A stretch of DNA of 64,000 nt from Alphaproteobacteria bacterium (GTDB lineage: Bacteria; Pseudomonadota; Alphaproteobacteria; Reyranellales; Reyranellaceae), in NCBI GenBank assembly GCA_017307275.1, contig JAFKFK010000011.1, positions 140,011-204,010 of the forward strand, written 5' to 3'. Shown piece after piece: positions 51,565 to 60,737 of the stretch. Position numbers and translations under genes: made by a program. Positions within the stretch are counted from its first letter, which is position 1. Each line of letters starts with the position of its first letter. The notes under the pieces were generated by a model that searched no databases, was not told where the DNA came from, and worked only from the letters and a program-made list of their open reading frames with translations.

Positions 51565-52422
51565 TTATTTCGCGCCCAGCTCTTTCAGCTTCTTGTCGAC
51601 CGACAGCAGGTCCCACCAGCTTTGCCGTTTGCTGGCGGGCGTGCGCAGCAGATAGGCCGGGTGGAAAGTCGGCAGCGCCGGCACTTCGCTGCCGTCGTCG
51701 AGGCGGAGCGTCGCCCACTTGCCGCGCAGGCGGGTGATGCCCTCCGTCGTGTCGAGCACGGCCTTCACGGCCGTGCCGCCCGCCAGTACCACAAGCTTCG
51801 GCTTCGCGAGTTCGATGTGACGGCGCGTGAAGGCGAGACAGATCGCCTGTTCGGCCAAGGTCGGCGTGCGGTTGCCGGGCGGGCGCCAGAAGAGAATGTT
51901 GGTGATGTAGAGATCGCGCTCGCGGCTCATGCCGATGGCGTCGAACATGCGGTCCATGAGCTGGCCGCTCACGCCGACGAACGGCTTGCCCAGCCGGTCC
52001 TCGTCGGCCCCCGGCGCTTCGCCGACGATCATCACCGGCGCCCCGACGACACCGTCGGCAAATACCGTGTTCTTGGCGGTGCGCTTCAGCGCACAGCCTT
52101 CGAAGGCGCGCACCGCCGCCTCGAGTTCGGCGACGTTGGTGGCCCTTCGCGCAACTTCGCATGCATCCTCGACGAGTTGCGGCGACTCGAGCGGTATCGG
52201 CGCACGCTGGGGCGGCGGCGAGGCCGGGCGGATCGGTGTCGGCGCGGCTGCCGTCGCGGCGGGTGCGGCCATCGGGGTGACGGAGGCCGTTGCCGCGGCA
52301 GCGGGCGGCGGAAGGGCGAAGCGGTCGATGGCCTCCTCGCCGATTGCCTCGTCGAGTCCCTGGTCGACGTACCAGCGCAGCAGGGCTGCCGCGGTATCGG
52401 GCGCCAGGGAAAGGTCGCTCAT
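51565..52422 (-). CDS. Uracil-DNA glycosylase, family 4/5 type
   Basis: A 285-residue repair enzyme. After a helical start and an Ala/Pro-rich linker (about residues 38-78) comes the catalytic domain: EGCALKRTAKNTVFADG, motif 1 GEAPGADEDRLGKPFVG (residues 134-150), ITNILFWRPPGNRTPT and the C-terminal motif HPAYLLR. It removes uracil from DNA. Only two of the usual four iron-sulfur cysteines are obvious (Cys110 and one in AICLAF), so the cluster may be absent or differently ligated. It overlaps the MetX-like gene by 4 nt (ATGA). Confidence 0.9.
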   Translation of the reverse strand: MSDLSLAPDTAAALLRWYVDQGLDEAIGEEAIDRFALPPPAAAATASVTPMAAPAATAAAPTPIRPASPPPQRAPIPLESPQLVEDACEVARRATNVAELEAAVRAFEGCALKRTAKNTVFADGVVGAPVMIVGEAPGADEDRLGKPFVGVSGQLMDRMFDAIGMSRERDLYITNILFWRPPGNRTPTLAEQAICLAFTRRHIELAKPKLVVLAGGTAVKAVLDTTEGITRLRGKWATLRLDDGSEVPALPTFHPAYLLRTPASKRQSWWDLLSVDKKLKELGAK

Positions 52423-53486
52423 GAAAGACGCTTCAGGAAGGCACCGAGGATCGGCGCCCACAGGGCGGCATCGGCGTGGCTTGCCATGTGGCCCTTGTTG
52501 GAGGGCAGCTCCACGTAGGTGACGTCGATCCCGGCCTTGCGCATGTCGCTGACATAGGCGGGCGACAGCGCGATGTCGAACAGCTTGTCGGTCGGAGACT
52601 GCACATAGAGCACCTTGGTGCCCTTGAGCTTGGCGTAGTCGCCGGTGATGTCGATGGTGCCGATGGCCCGGCGCAGCGCGACCATCGAATGGCCGTCGTA
52701 GAGTTTCGACCAGGCCTGCGCATTGGCGCGGATCGCTGCCTCGCGGGCCTTGGGATCGGGCATGGTCTCGGCCAGGATCTCGTTCTGGCCGTAGTTCATC
52801 AGCGTCTCGAAGCGGATCTCTTCGAGGGTGCGGGCGATCCCGCCATTCTCGTAGTACCAGCCGCCATTCCAGTTGGGGTCCGAGGCCAGCCGCTTCTGCA
52901 GGTTCTCCAACCGATCCAGCCCGCCCGGCGAGCGCGGCGCCGTCACCGAAGGCACGATCGCCTTCATGAAGCCGGGGTAGGAGGCGGCCCATTGGAACGA
53001 CTGGAAGCCGCCCATTGAGGGGCCGATTACCGCCACCAGGCTCTTCAGTCCGAGCGAATCGACCAGGAGCTTCTGGCTGCCGACGATGTCCCGCATGGTG
53101 ATGTCGGGGAAGGTCGGGCCGTAGGGTTTGCCGGTGCGCGGATCGGTGCAATTCGGTCCCGTGCTGCCATGCGCCGAGCCGAGCGCATTCACGGAGACGA
53201 CGAAATAGCGGCCGGTGTCGACCGCCTTGCCCGGGCCAATCAGGCCGTCGAACCAGCCGGCGGACCCCTCGGGAACGCCGCGGCCCTGCTTGCCGGGGGC
53301 ATTTTTGCCTGCTGCGTGATGGCTCGACGTGTAGCCGTGCACGACCAGAATGGCGTTATCCTTGGCCGGCGAGAGCGTACCGTAGGTTTCGTACGCAAGT
53401 TCGAGCACGGGCAAAGTCTGGCCACTTTCCAGGCGATAATCGCGTGCAGAGAAGATCTTGCTCTCGATACCGGTCAACTCTGCCAC
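52419..53486 (-). CDS. MetX-like alpha/beta hydrolase (homoserine acetyltransferase family)
   Basis: A 355-residue enzyme with the homoserine/serine O-acetyltransferase layout: VLELAYETYGTLSPAKDNAILVVHGYTSSHHAAG, YFVVSVNALGSAHGSTGPNCTDPRTGKPYGPTFPDITMRD, the nucleophile elbow GPSMGGFQSFQWA, and the acid/His pair in QSPTDKLFDIAL and NKGHMASHAD. The elbow and the substrate loop differ from true MetX (GGSMGG, GSCxGSTGP), so a hydrolase or other acyltransferase role is possible. No methionine genes are near. Coupled to the downstream glycosylase gene by an ATGA overlap. Confidence 0.85.
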   Translation of the reverse strand: MAELTGIESKIFSARDYRLESGQTLPVLELAYETYGTLSPAKDNAILVVHGYTSSHHAAGKNAPGKQGRGVPEGSAGWFDGLIGPGKAVDTGRYFVVSVNALGSAHGSTGPNCTDPRTGKPYGPTFPDITMRDIVGSQKLLVDSLGLKSLVAVIGPSMGGFQSFQWAASYPGFMKAIVPSVTAPRSPGGLDRLENLQKRLASDPNWNGGWYYENGGIARTLEEIRFETLMNYGQNEILAETMPDPKAREAAIRANAQAWSKLYDGHSMVALRRAIGTIDITGDYAKLKGTKVLYVQSPTDKLFDIALSPAYVSDMRKAGIDVTYVELPSNKGHMASHADAALWAPILGAFLKRLS

Positions 53487-53604
53487 GGGAATTCCCCCTC
53501 TCAGCGGGTGGCGATCCTGCCCCCGACAGGCTATCTAGAATCGGAGGATTGCCGCCCAACCGGCGCGCGTCCATCAGGAAAAGGCACTGCAGAGCGAGAC
53601 AGGT

Positions 53605-55260
53605 ATGACGCGCGAGGCGATGGAATATGACGTTGTGATCGTGGGCGGCGGTCCGGCCGGGCTGTCGGCGGCGATCCGCCTGAAGCAGCTCGCGGCAGAG
53701 CGCAATCACGAAGTCTCGGTCTGCCTGATCGAGAAGGGCTCGGAAATCGGCGCCCACATCCTGTCGGGCGCAGTCGTCGATCCGATCGGTCTGAACGAGC
53801 TCATTCCCGACTGGAAGGAGCAAGGCGCGCCGCTCGAGACCCAGGTCACCGACGACCAGTTCCTTTTCTTCACCAAGAGCGGCTCCTACCGCTTCCCCAA
53901 TTTCCTGCTGCCGCGGTTGATGAACAACCACGGCAACTACATCGTGAGCCTGGGCGACGTTTGCCGCTGGCTTGGCCAGCAGGCCGAGGCGCTGGGCGTC
54001 GAGATCTATCCGGGGTTTGCCGCGGCGGAAGTGCTCTACAACGATGACGGGTCGGTGAAGGGCGTCGCCACCGGCGACATGGGCATCGCCAAGGACGGCA
54101 GCCACAAGGACAGCTACACGCCGGGCATGGAGCTGCATGCCAAGTACACGCTGATCGGCGAGGGCGTCCGCGGTTCGCTGGCCAAGCAGTTGATGGCCAA
54201 GTTCGACCTGCGCGACGGCGTCGACCCGCAGAAGTTCGGCATCGGCATCAAGGAACTCTGGCAGGTCGATCCCGCCAACTTCCGCAAGGGCCTGGTCGTG
54301 CATTCGCAGGGCTGGCCGCTGTCGGAAACCGGCAGCTCGGGCGGCTCGTTCATGTATCACTTCGGCGACAATCTGGTCGCCATCGGCCTCGTGGTGCATC
54401 TCAGCTACGAGAATCCCTACCTCTCGCCGTTCGACGAGTTCCAGCGTTTCAAGACGCACCCCGATGTCGCCAAGTACCTGAAGGGCGGCAAGCGTCTGGT
54501 CTACGGCTCGCGCGCCATCAACGAGGGCGGTGTGCAGTCGGTGCCGAAGCTAACCTTCCCGGGTGGCGCGCTGATCGGCTGCTCCGCGGGCTTCGTCAAC
54601 GTGCCGCGCATCAAGGGCAGCCATAATGCCGTGAAGAGCGGCATGCTGGCGGCCGAGGCAGCCTTCGAAGCGCTTGCGGCGGGCAAGACCGGTGGCGACG
54701 AACTGATCGCCTACCCGGTGAAGCTCAAGGCGTCGTGGATCTGGAAGGATCTCGACAAGGTGCGCAACGTGAAGCCTGCCCTGAAGTGGGGCACGACGCT
54801 CGGCACGCTCTACGGCGGCATGGACATGTGGCTGCACGATCTCGGCATCCGCCTGCCCTGGACCCTGCGCCATCACAAGGCCGATCACGAATGCCTTCGG
54901 CCGGCGAGCGAGTTCCAGCCGATCCAGTATCCCAAGCCCGACGGCGTGGTTTCCTTCGACAAGCTCTCCTCGGTGTTCCTGTCGAACACCAACCACGAAG
55001 AGGACCAGCCGGTTCACCTGAAGCTGCGCGATCCCTCGATCCCGATGGCGGTCAACCTGCCACTTTATGCCGAACCGGCGCAGCGCTACTGCCCGGCCGG
55101 CGTTTACGAGGTGGTGACGGCCGACAACGGCCAGCCGCGCTTCCAGATCAACGCGCAGAACTGCGTGCACTGCAAGACGTGCGACATCAAGGATCCTGCA
55201 CAGAACATCGACTGGTCCGTGCCCGAAGGAGGCGGCGGGCCTAACTATCCCAACATGTGA
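53605..55260 (+). CDS. Electron-transfer flavoprotein-ubiquinone oxidoreductase
   Basis: A 551-residue membrane-associated flavoprotein passing electrons from ETF (fatty acid and amino acid oxidation) to ubiquinone. The FAD loop is [21 protein letters not shown]. The ETF-QO signature regions include [17 protein letters not shown] and [27 protein letters not shown]. The C-terminal [4Fe-4S] site has Cys496 (RYCPAGVYE) and Cys520, Cys523, Cys526 ([13 protein letters not shown]). The ATG at 53605 gives the family N-terminus; 53620 is an alternative. It overlaps the TPR gene by 4 nt (GTGA). Confidence 0.96.
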   Translation: MTREAMEYDVVIVGGGPAGLSAAIRLKQLAAERNHEVSVCLIEKGSEIGAHILSGAVVDPIGLNELIPDWKEQGAPLETQVTDDQFLFFTKSGSYRFPNFLLPRLMNNHGNYIVSLGDVCRWLGQQAEALGVEIYPGFAAAEVLYNDDGSVKGVATGDMGIAKDGSHKDSYTPGMELHAKYTLIGEGVRGSLAKQLMAKFDLRDGVDPQKFGIGIKELWQVDPANFRKGLVVHSQGWPLSETGSSGGSFMYHFGDNLVAIGLVVHLSYENPYLSPFDEFQRFKTHPDVAKYLKGGKRLVYGSRAINEGGVQSVPKLTFPGGALIGCSAGFVNVPRIKGSHNAVKSGMLAAEAAFEALAAGKTGGDELIAYPVKLKASWIWKDLDKVRNVKPALKWGTTLGTLYGGMDMWLHDLGIRLPWTLRHHKADHECLRPASEFQPIQYPKPDGVVSFDKLSSVFLSNTNHEEDQPVHLKLRDPSIPMAVNLPLYAEPAQRYCPAGVYEVVTADNGQPRFQINAQNCVHCKTCDIKDPAQNIDWSVPEGGGGPNYPNM

Positions 55261-57038
55261 GACGCATGCGACGCATCCCTCTCGCGCTGCTCTCCGCAGC
55301 GCTGCTGTCCCTCTTCCCGCTCGCCGGCAATGCCCAGCAGGGCACGCAGCCGCAAACCAGATCGCCGTCGCAGGCACAACCCGGCGCCCGACTCCAGCCG
55401 ATCTCGCTGGCGGGCCGTTACCTGGCAGCCCGTGTCGGCGAGCAGGATCACGACTACGACGTCGCCGCGGACCAGATGGATCAGGCGCTGGCGCTGACGC
55501 CCAACGATCCCGAGATGATCTACGCAGTCTTCCGGCTGCGTATGTATGCGGGCCGCATCGACCAGGCCGCTCTGCTCGCGCCGGCGGTTCTCGCCACGCG
55601 TCCGGGCGACGGTTTTGCCAACCTCGTTCTGGCCGTCGAGGCGATCAAGAAGGGCGATTACAAGGGGGCCGAGCGTCAGCTCGGCCGCATCGGGGCCGAG
55701 AACCAGCTCGGCGCGCTGCGCGAGTATGTGATGGCCTGGCTGAAAGCCGGGGAGAAGGATTTCGCGGCGGCGCGGGCTCATCTCGCGCGCCTGAAGCCTG
55801 CCGCTGGCGAGCGGGCGGAAGCGCCCGCGCTGGTCATCGAGGCGCAGATCGACGAGCTGGCGGGCGACAAGGCTGCGGCCGAGGCGAAGTACCGCCGCGC
55901 CATGACGCTCGACCGCAATGGTCTTCGCACCACGATCGCGGTGGCCGACGGGCTGCGCCGGCTCGGCAAGGATGCCGATGCGCGCGAGCTCCTGAAGAAT
56001 TATGCCGAGAAGTACAGTGACGCCGTTGTCGTCGATGCGCTGATTGCACCCAATGCGCCGATGCCTAAGCCGCCGTCGCCGGCTGCCGGCATTGCGGAGA
56101 TCCTGTTCGACATTGGCGGCATCCTGGCCGCGGACCAACGCAACCAGCGCACGGATCTGGCGCTGATCTTCTATCAGCTCGCGGCCACCTTGAAGCCCGA
56201 CCAGGACTTCGCCTGGCTGATGATCGCGGGCCTCTATGAGCAGTTCCGCCAGGTCCCGAAAGCGGTCGCCGCGCTCGGCAAGATCGGACCGAACTCGCCG
56301 CTCTACTGGCAGGCGCGGCTGCGCACGGCCGCACTCGATGCCCAGGAGGACAAGCTCGATCAGGCGGTCAGCCGGCTGCGGGCTCTGGTGGCGGAAAAGC
56401 CCGCTCGCATCGACGCAGCGCTCACCCTGGCCGACCTGCTGCGAACCAAGGAACGCTATGCCGATGCCGTCACGGCCTACGACACGGCGATCTCGCGCCT
56501 GCGCAATCCCGAGGAGCGTCACTGGCAGGTCTATTTCGGCCGCGGCATCGCGCTCGAGCGCACCAAGCAGTGGCCAAAGGCCGAACTCGACATGAAGAAG
56601 GCGCTCGAGCTCTCGCCCGAGCAGCCCTATGTCCTGAACTATCTCGGCTATAGCTGGATCGACCAGGGCATGAAGCTCGAAGAAGGCATGAAGATGCTGG
56701 AGCGGGCCACCGAGCTTCGGCCCGACGATGGCTCGATCACCGACAGTGTCGGCTGGGCCTTCTATCGTCTTGGCCAGTACGACAAGGCGGTCGACTGGCT
56801 GGAGCGGGCGACCGAGCAGAAAGGCGAGGACCCGACGATCGCCGAGCATCTTGGCGATGCTTACTGGCATGTCGGGCGTCGCCGCGAAGCGCGCTTCCAA
56901 TGGGAACGCGCCTCGAATCAGAAGCCTGACAAGGATCGCGTGCCGATCATCCAGGACAAGCTGGTGAACGGGCTGAACCCCGGCAACGACAAGCCGTCCG
57001 TCTACGAGAAGGCTGCCGATTCCAAGCAGGGCGGCTGA
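55257..57038 (+). CDS. Exported tetratricopeptide-repeat protein
   Basis: A 593-residue protein: signal peptide ([24 protein letters not shown]), a Gln/Pro-rich linker, then many degenerate TPR helices. Clear repeats lie at the end, e.g. [37 protein letters not shown] and [27 protein letters not shown]. Such proteins scaffold complexes in the periplasm or at the outer membrane. The start is GTG 55257 in the ETF-QO overlap, or ATG 55266. The ispE gene follows after 7 nt, so the unit ETF-QO-TPR-ispE is compact; the functional link is unclear. Confidence 0.85.
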   Translation: MRRMRRIPLALLSAALLSLFPLAGNAQQGTQPQTRSPSQAQPGARLQPISLAGRYLAARVGEQDHDYDVAADQMDQALALTPNDPEMIYAVFRLRMYAGRIDQAALLAPAVLATRPGDGFANLVLAVEAIKKGDYKGAERQLGRIGAENQLGALREYVMAWLKAGEKDFAAARAHLARLKPAAGERAEAPALVIEAQIDELAGDKAAAEAKYRRAMTLDRNGLRTTIAVADGLRRLGKDADARELLKNYAEKYSDAVVVDALIAPNAPMPKPPSPAAGIAEILFDIGGILAADQRNQRTDLALIFYQLAATLKPDQDFAWLMIAGLYEQFRQVPKAVAALGKIGPNSPLYWQARLRTAALDAQEDKLDQAVSRLRALVAEKPARIDAALTLADLLRTKERYADAVTAYDTAISRLRNPEERHWQVYFGRGIALERTKQWPKAELDMKKALELSPEQPYVLNYLGYSWIDQGMKLEEGMKMLERATELRPDDGSITDSVGWAFYRLGQYDKAVDWLERATEQKGEDPTIAEHLGDAYWHVGRRREARFQWERASNQKPDKDRVPIIQDKLVNGLNPGNDKPSVYEKAADSKQGG

Positions 57039-57045
57039 TCGCGCG

Positions 57046-57888
57046 GTGCCGCTCGCTCGAGCGAAGGTCAATCTCTGGCTGAACGTCGTCGGTCGAAGGA
57101 CTGACGGCTATCACCTACTCGACTCGCTGGTTGCCTTCACCGATCTCGCCGACGACATCGAGGTGAGCGCCGCCCCCGACTTGTCGCTCGACATTGCAGG
57201 TCCTGCGGTCGCATCCCTTCAGGAAGAGACCGACAACCTTGTCCTGAGAGCCGCACGCCTGCTGGCGGGGCGCGCCGGACTGGCACCGCGGGCCGCTCTT
57301 CGTCTCACCAAGCGCATTCCCGTCGCCGCGGGGCTGGGCGGCGGTTCGGCCGACGCGGCAGCGACGCTGCTGGCTCTGGTCGACCTGTGGCGGGTGGCGA
57401 TGCCCGAGGAAGAGTTGTTCGATCTGGCGGCCGAACTCGGCGCTGACGTGCCGATGTGTCTGGCCGGCCGGCCGGCGCTGGTTGCGGGTGTCGGCGAACG
57501 TCTGGCGCCGGCACCACGCCTGCCCCCTTGTGCAATCCTTCTGGTCAATCCGGGGCTGCCTTTGCCGACGCCGCACGTGTTCGCCGCGCGCCAAGGGGGC
57601 TTTTCGGCTGAACGCCCGACGCCCGGAGTCTGGCCCGATCTTGCAGCTTTCGGCCGCGAGCTTGCTGTCCGCGGCAACGATCTCACCGATGCCGCTGTCT
57701 CGCTACGGCCGGAAATCGCCAGTGTCCTGCAGGCCCTGAGGGGCAGCCATGGAGTCGTTCATGCCGCGATGAGTGGTAGCGGCGCGACGTGCTTCGGCCT
57801 CTACGAAACCGTCGAGATGGCACAGCGTGCCGCCGCGGATTTGCTGCCCTCCTGGTGGCGCCACACCGGCCAGCTCGCGACGAGCTGA
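57046..57888 (+). CDS. ispE: 4-diphosphocytidyl-2-C-methyl-D-erythritol kinase
   Basis: A 280-residue GHMP kinase of the non-mevalonate isoprenoid pathway, phosphorylating CDP-methylerythritol with ATP. Landmarks: RAKVNLWLNVVGRRTDGYHLLDSLVAF with catalytic Lys7, the ATP loop PVAAGLGGGSADAAATL (residues 92-108), catalytic Asp133 in GADVPMCLAG and AMSGSGATCFGLY near the end. The GTG at 57046 gives a slightly short N-terminus but is the first start after the TPR stop. It ends 3 nt from the convergent Sel1 gene. Confidence 0.95.
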   Translation: MPLARAKVNLWLNVVGRRTDGYHLLDSLVAFTDLADDIEVSAAPDLSLDIAGPAVASLQEETDNLVLRAARLLAGRAGLAPRAALRLTKRIPVAAGLGGGSADAAATLLALVDLWRVAMPEEELFDLAAELGADVPMCLAGRPALVAGVGERLAPAPRLPPCAILLVNPGLPLPTPHVFAARQGGFSAERPTPGVWPDLAAFGRELAVRGNDLTDAAVSLRPEIASVLQALRGSHGVVHAAMSGSGATCFGLYETVEMAQRAAADLLPSWWRHTGQLATS

Positions 57889-57891
57889 CCT

Positions 57892-59565
57892 TTACGGCTT
57901 GGCAGGCGCTCCAGAGCGCCGCCGCTCCATCATCGAATCGAACAGCGCCTTGCTGGGCTCGCCCGTGATCCTGAGGTTGGCTGTCTTTTCATAGTCGCGG
58001 ATCGCCGTGCGGGTCATCGGGCCCATCACGCCGTCCGGTGTGTCGCGCAGCAGATTGAGTTCGAACAGGAGCGTCTGCACGGCCTTGATCTGGTCTGCGG
58101 GCGCGGCCGGCCACGTAGCATCGGCGGGTAACGTCGGACGCACGATATCGGCCGAGGTTGGCGGCGGTGGAGGAGCCTCGGGCTTGCCGATGTCGATGAT
58201 GTTTGCCGGCCGCTCGGTTTTGGTTTCAGTAGCAGGAACATCTGCCTTCGCTTCTGCTTTCGGTGGCAGCGGCAATGGCGAGTTGGCGACGACGTCCCGG
58301 TTGGCCAGTGCCATGCGCATCGCGGCGTACAACTCTTTGCTCGGCTCGCCGGTCTCGCGCACACCCGCGCTTTTCTGGAAAGCGCGGATTGCAGTACGCG
58401 TCATCGGTCCGATAGCGCCATCTGGCGGATCGCGCAGGAGCTTGAGATCGAACAAGGTCTGCTGGATGACCCGCACCTGTTCGGTGGCCGATTGTGGCCA
58501 GCCCGGCGGATCGACACTGGCGACTTGCGGCGCCGCGGGCGGCAGCCCGCTGGATTGCGGGAGCGATGCGGGCTTGGGCGGCTGCAGGGCTTCGACGATC
58601 TGTTTGAACTCCTCCTGGCCGACCTGCTGCGCGCGCTCCAGCTCGGCGGGGGTGAGCAAGCGTTGCAGAGTTTGCGCGCGCTGCCCGGAGGTCTTGGAGA
58701 GCGGCGTTTCTTCGCCCTTGTTCATCTGGCGGTCGAGTTCGGCAGCGATGGTGAACCAGGCCAGGGCGGCGGCCTGATCTTTCGGCGCGGCATCACCGCG
58801 TTCGTAGATGTCGCCCAGGGTGAACATCGAGGCGACCATGCCCTGGCGCGTCGCCGACCGCAGCAGCTCGACGGCTTCCTTGCCGTTGCGGGCGGCGCCC
58901 TTGCCGTCACGCAGCAGCAGGGCGAGATTGTGCTTGGCCATCGGCATATCCGCCTCGACGGCCTTGCGATACCACTCGATCGCCTTGCTGGAATCGCGCT
59001 CGACGACGAAGCCACGCTCGTACATCACGCCGACATTGAAAGCGGCCTGTGTCGAGCCTGCCTGCGCCGCCCTCAGGAGCCAGCCGGCGCCGGCCTGCGG
59101 ATCCTTGGTAACGCCCACGCCCTGCAGCAGCCGGCGCGCCAGCTCTTCCATGGCCAGGATCTCGTTGGCCTCCGCTCGGGTCCGCAGTTCCCGGATCGGC
59201 ATCGCCTCCCAATCCGTTTTTGCGTCGGCGGGCTTCAGCTCGGCAGCCTTCGTGTCGACAGGCTTCGATTCTTCGGCCTTAGCGTCGACGATCTTCACGT
59301 CGACAAGGGTCGCTTTGTCGAAGTCGGCGCTGGTCGGTGGTGGCGGCGCACTAAGCGGTGGATCGACTTTGGCTACGGCGTCGGGCGACGTGCCCTGCGT
59401 CGGGTTCGCAGCCTGCGCGGCAACGGACGGCGCCGTGTGGTTCGCCGGCCGCGTCAGCCAGGCCCCGCCTGCAGCCGCAGCGACAAGCACGACCGCAATC
59501 CCCACCAGGACGGGGGGGCGCTTCAGGACGGCAAGAGGAGGGGGCCGGTCGGTTGTTCCGGTCAT
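57892..59565 (-). CDS. Sel1-repeat protein with two peptidoglycan-binding domains
   Basis: A 557-residue membrane-anchored protein. Order: cytoplasmic tail, one membrane helix (PPVLVGIAVVLVAAAAGGAWL), a Pro/Lys/Asp-rich linker, and Sel1 repeats (AGWLLRAAQAGSTQAAFNVGVMYERG; AIEWYRKAVEADMPMAKHNLALLL; AVELLRSATRQGMVASMFTLGDIYERG). Two PG_binding_1 domains follow, each carrying DGxxGPMTRTAIR (one near residue 375, one near 520). It probably tethers a complex to the cell wall. The gene starts within the stop of the heme A synthase gene (ATGA). Confidence 0.85.
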   Translation of the reverse strand: MTGTTDRPPPLAVLKRPPVLVGIAVVLVAAAAGGAWLTRPANHTAPSVAAQAANPTQGTSPDAVAKVDPPLSAPPPPTSADFDKATLVDVKIVDAKAEESKPVDTKAAELKPADAKTDWEAMPIRELRTRAEANEILAMEELARRLLQGVGVTKDPQAGAGWLLRAAQAGSTQAAFNVGVMYERGFVVERDSSKAIEWYRKAVEADMPMAKHNLALLLRDGKGAARNGKEAVELLRSATRQGMVASMFTLGDIYERGDAAPKDQAAALAWFTIAAELDRQMNKGEETPLSKTSGQRAQTLQRLLTPAELERAQQVGQEEFKQIVEALQPPKPASLPQSSGLPPAAPQVASVDPPGWPQSATEQVRVIQQTLFDLKLLRDPPDGAIGPMTRTAIRAFQKSAGVRETGEPSKELYAAMRMALANRDVVANSPLPLPPKAEAKADVPATETKTERPANIIDIGKPEAPPPPPTSADIVRPTLPADATWPAAPADQIKAVQTLLFELNLLRDTPDGVMGPMTRTAIRDYEKTANLRITGEPSKALFDSMMERRRSGAPAKP

Positions 59566-60584
59566 CGCCGGAGAATAGCCGAGACTGGCCGCTGCGGAGA
59601 AGCCATCGCGCGGTGCCGGACAACGATCAGAGCGGTCAAAAGGAGTACCGCCCCTGCCTGATGTGCAGTCGCAATGCCGATACTGACGCCGGTCAGGATC
59701 GTGGCGATTCCGAGGCCCAACTGGAGAAAGGCCATCAGGCCGGCGGCCATCGTCTCCGGCCGTGGCGCGCGCCAGGCCATCACCAGAACACCCAGCACCA
59801 GAAGCTTGGCCAGCCAGCGATGGATGAACTGGATGGTCGTGCCGTTTTCGAAGAGGTTGATCCATCCGGGCGACAGATCGAACAGGCCGGGCGGGATCCA
59901 GTGGCCCGACATGGTCGGGAAGGTGTTGTGGGAAGCGCCGGCGCGCAGCCCCGCCATGAACGCGCCCCAGGTGAGCACGACGAACAGGAAGGCGATGAGG
60001 GCGGTGGCCTTGCGCCGCGTCCTGGGATCGTCCTGGCGAGCCGTCTGTGGCCCCAGTTCGAGGATCAGCCATACCGTGTAGGCATAGAGAGCGATCGCCA
60101 GCAGGAGATGGGCTGCCAGGCGGTAGTGGCTGACCGCCGGCCGGTCGACCAGGCCCGACGCCACCATGGCCCAGCCGAGCGCGCCCTGCAGGCCACCCGC
60201 TACCAGCAGCGCGAGGAGCCTCGGCTTCAGATGCGCGTTGAGGGCGCCCCGCCACCAGAACCAGGCGAGCGGCAGGGCGAAGACGACACCGATCAGCCGT
60301 CCCCACAGGCGGTGGATGTATTCCAGCCAGAAGATCTCTTTGAATTCGCCGACGGTGAAAGAATGATTCACCAATCGTCCCTGCGGCGAAGAAAGATACT
60401 TCTGCAGCTCTGCCTGCCAGGCTACGTCGGAGAGCGGCGGCAGCCAGCCGGTGACCGGACGCCACTCGACCATCGACAGGCCGGACTCGGTGAGGCGCGT
60501 GAGTGCGCCGATCACGATCATGAAGAAGATCATCGCTGCGACGACGATCAGCCAATTGCGCACGGAGGGAGGAACGGGCTGCAT
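59562..60584 (-). CDS. ctaA: Heme A synthase (COX15/CtaA)
   Basis: A 340-residue inner-membrane enzyme with eight helices, converting heme O to heme A for aa3-type cytochrome oxidase. The four conserved heme-ligand histidines are in LEYIHRLWGRL, AVSHYRLAAHL, IQFIHRWLAKLL and ATAHQAGAVLLL. GALTRLTESGLSMVEWRPVTGWLPPLSDVAW is the proteobacterial type 2 start. The downstream Sel1 gene overlaps by 4 nt. No ctaB or cox genes are in the window. Confidence 0.94.
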   Translation of the reverse strand: MQPVPPSVRNWLIVVAAMIFFMIVIGALTRLTESGLSMVEWRPVTGWLPPLSDVAWQAELQKYLSSPQGRLVNHSFTVGEFKEIFWLEYIHRLWGRLIGVVFALPLAWFWWRGALNAHLKPRLLALLVAGGLQGALGWAMVASGLVDRPAVSHYRLAAHLLLAIALYAYTVWLILELGPQTARQDDPRTRRKATALIAFLFVVLTWGAFMAGLRAGASHNTFPTMSGHWIPPGLFDLSPGWINLFENGTTIQFIHRWLAKLLVLGVLVMAWRAPRPETMAAGLMAFLQLGLGIATILTGVSIGIATAHQAGAVLLLTALIVVRHRAMASPQRPVSAILRR

Positions 60585-60737
60585 CGGGGCGGACCATGCG
60601 CGAAGCCGGCAACGCCGTCATCTGGCATAAATGTCGCTAATCGGTGACATGACTTGCGATGCCTTGCGCTTCCGGGGCACCTTGTTTAACGGTTCGTGCA
60701 CGAATCGTTTCCCCTCGCATAGTCCGGATACTCGGTA

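Noticed and set aside
59566..60621. N-terminal extension of the Sel1 protein to about 909 codons
   Set aside because: This part is a frame shadow of ctaA; the real start is the ATG at 59565 overlapping the ctaA stop.
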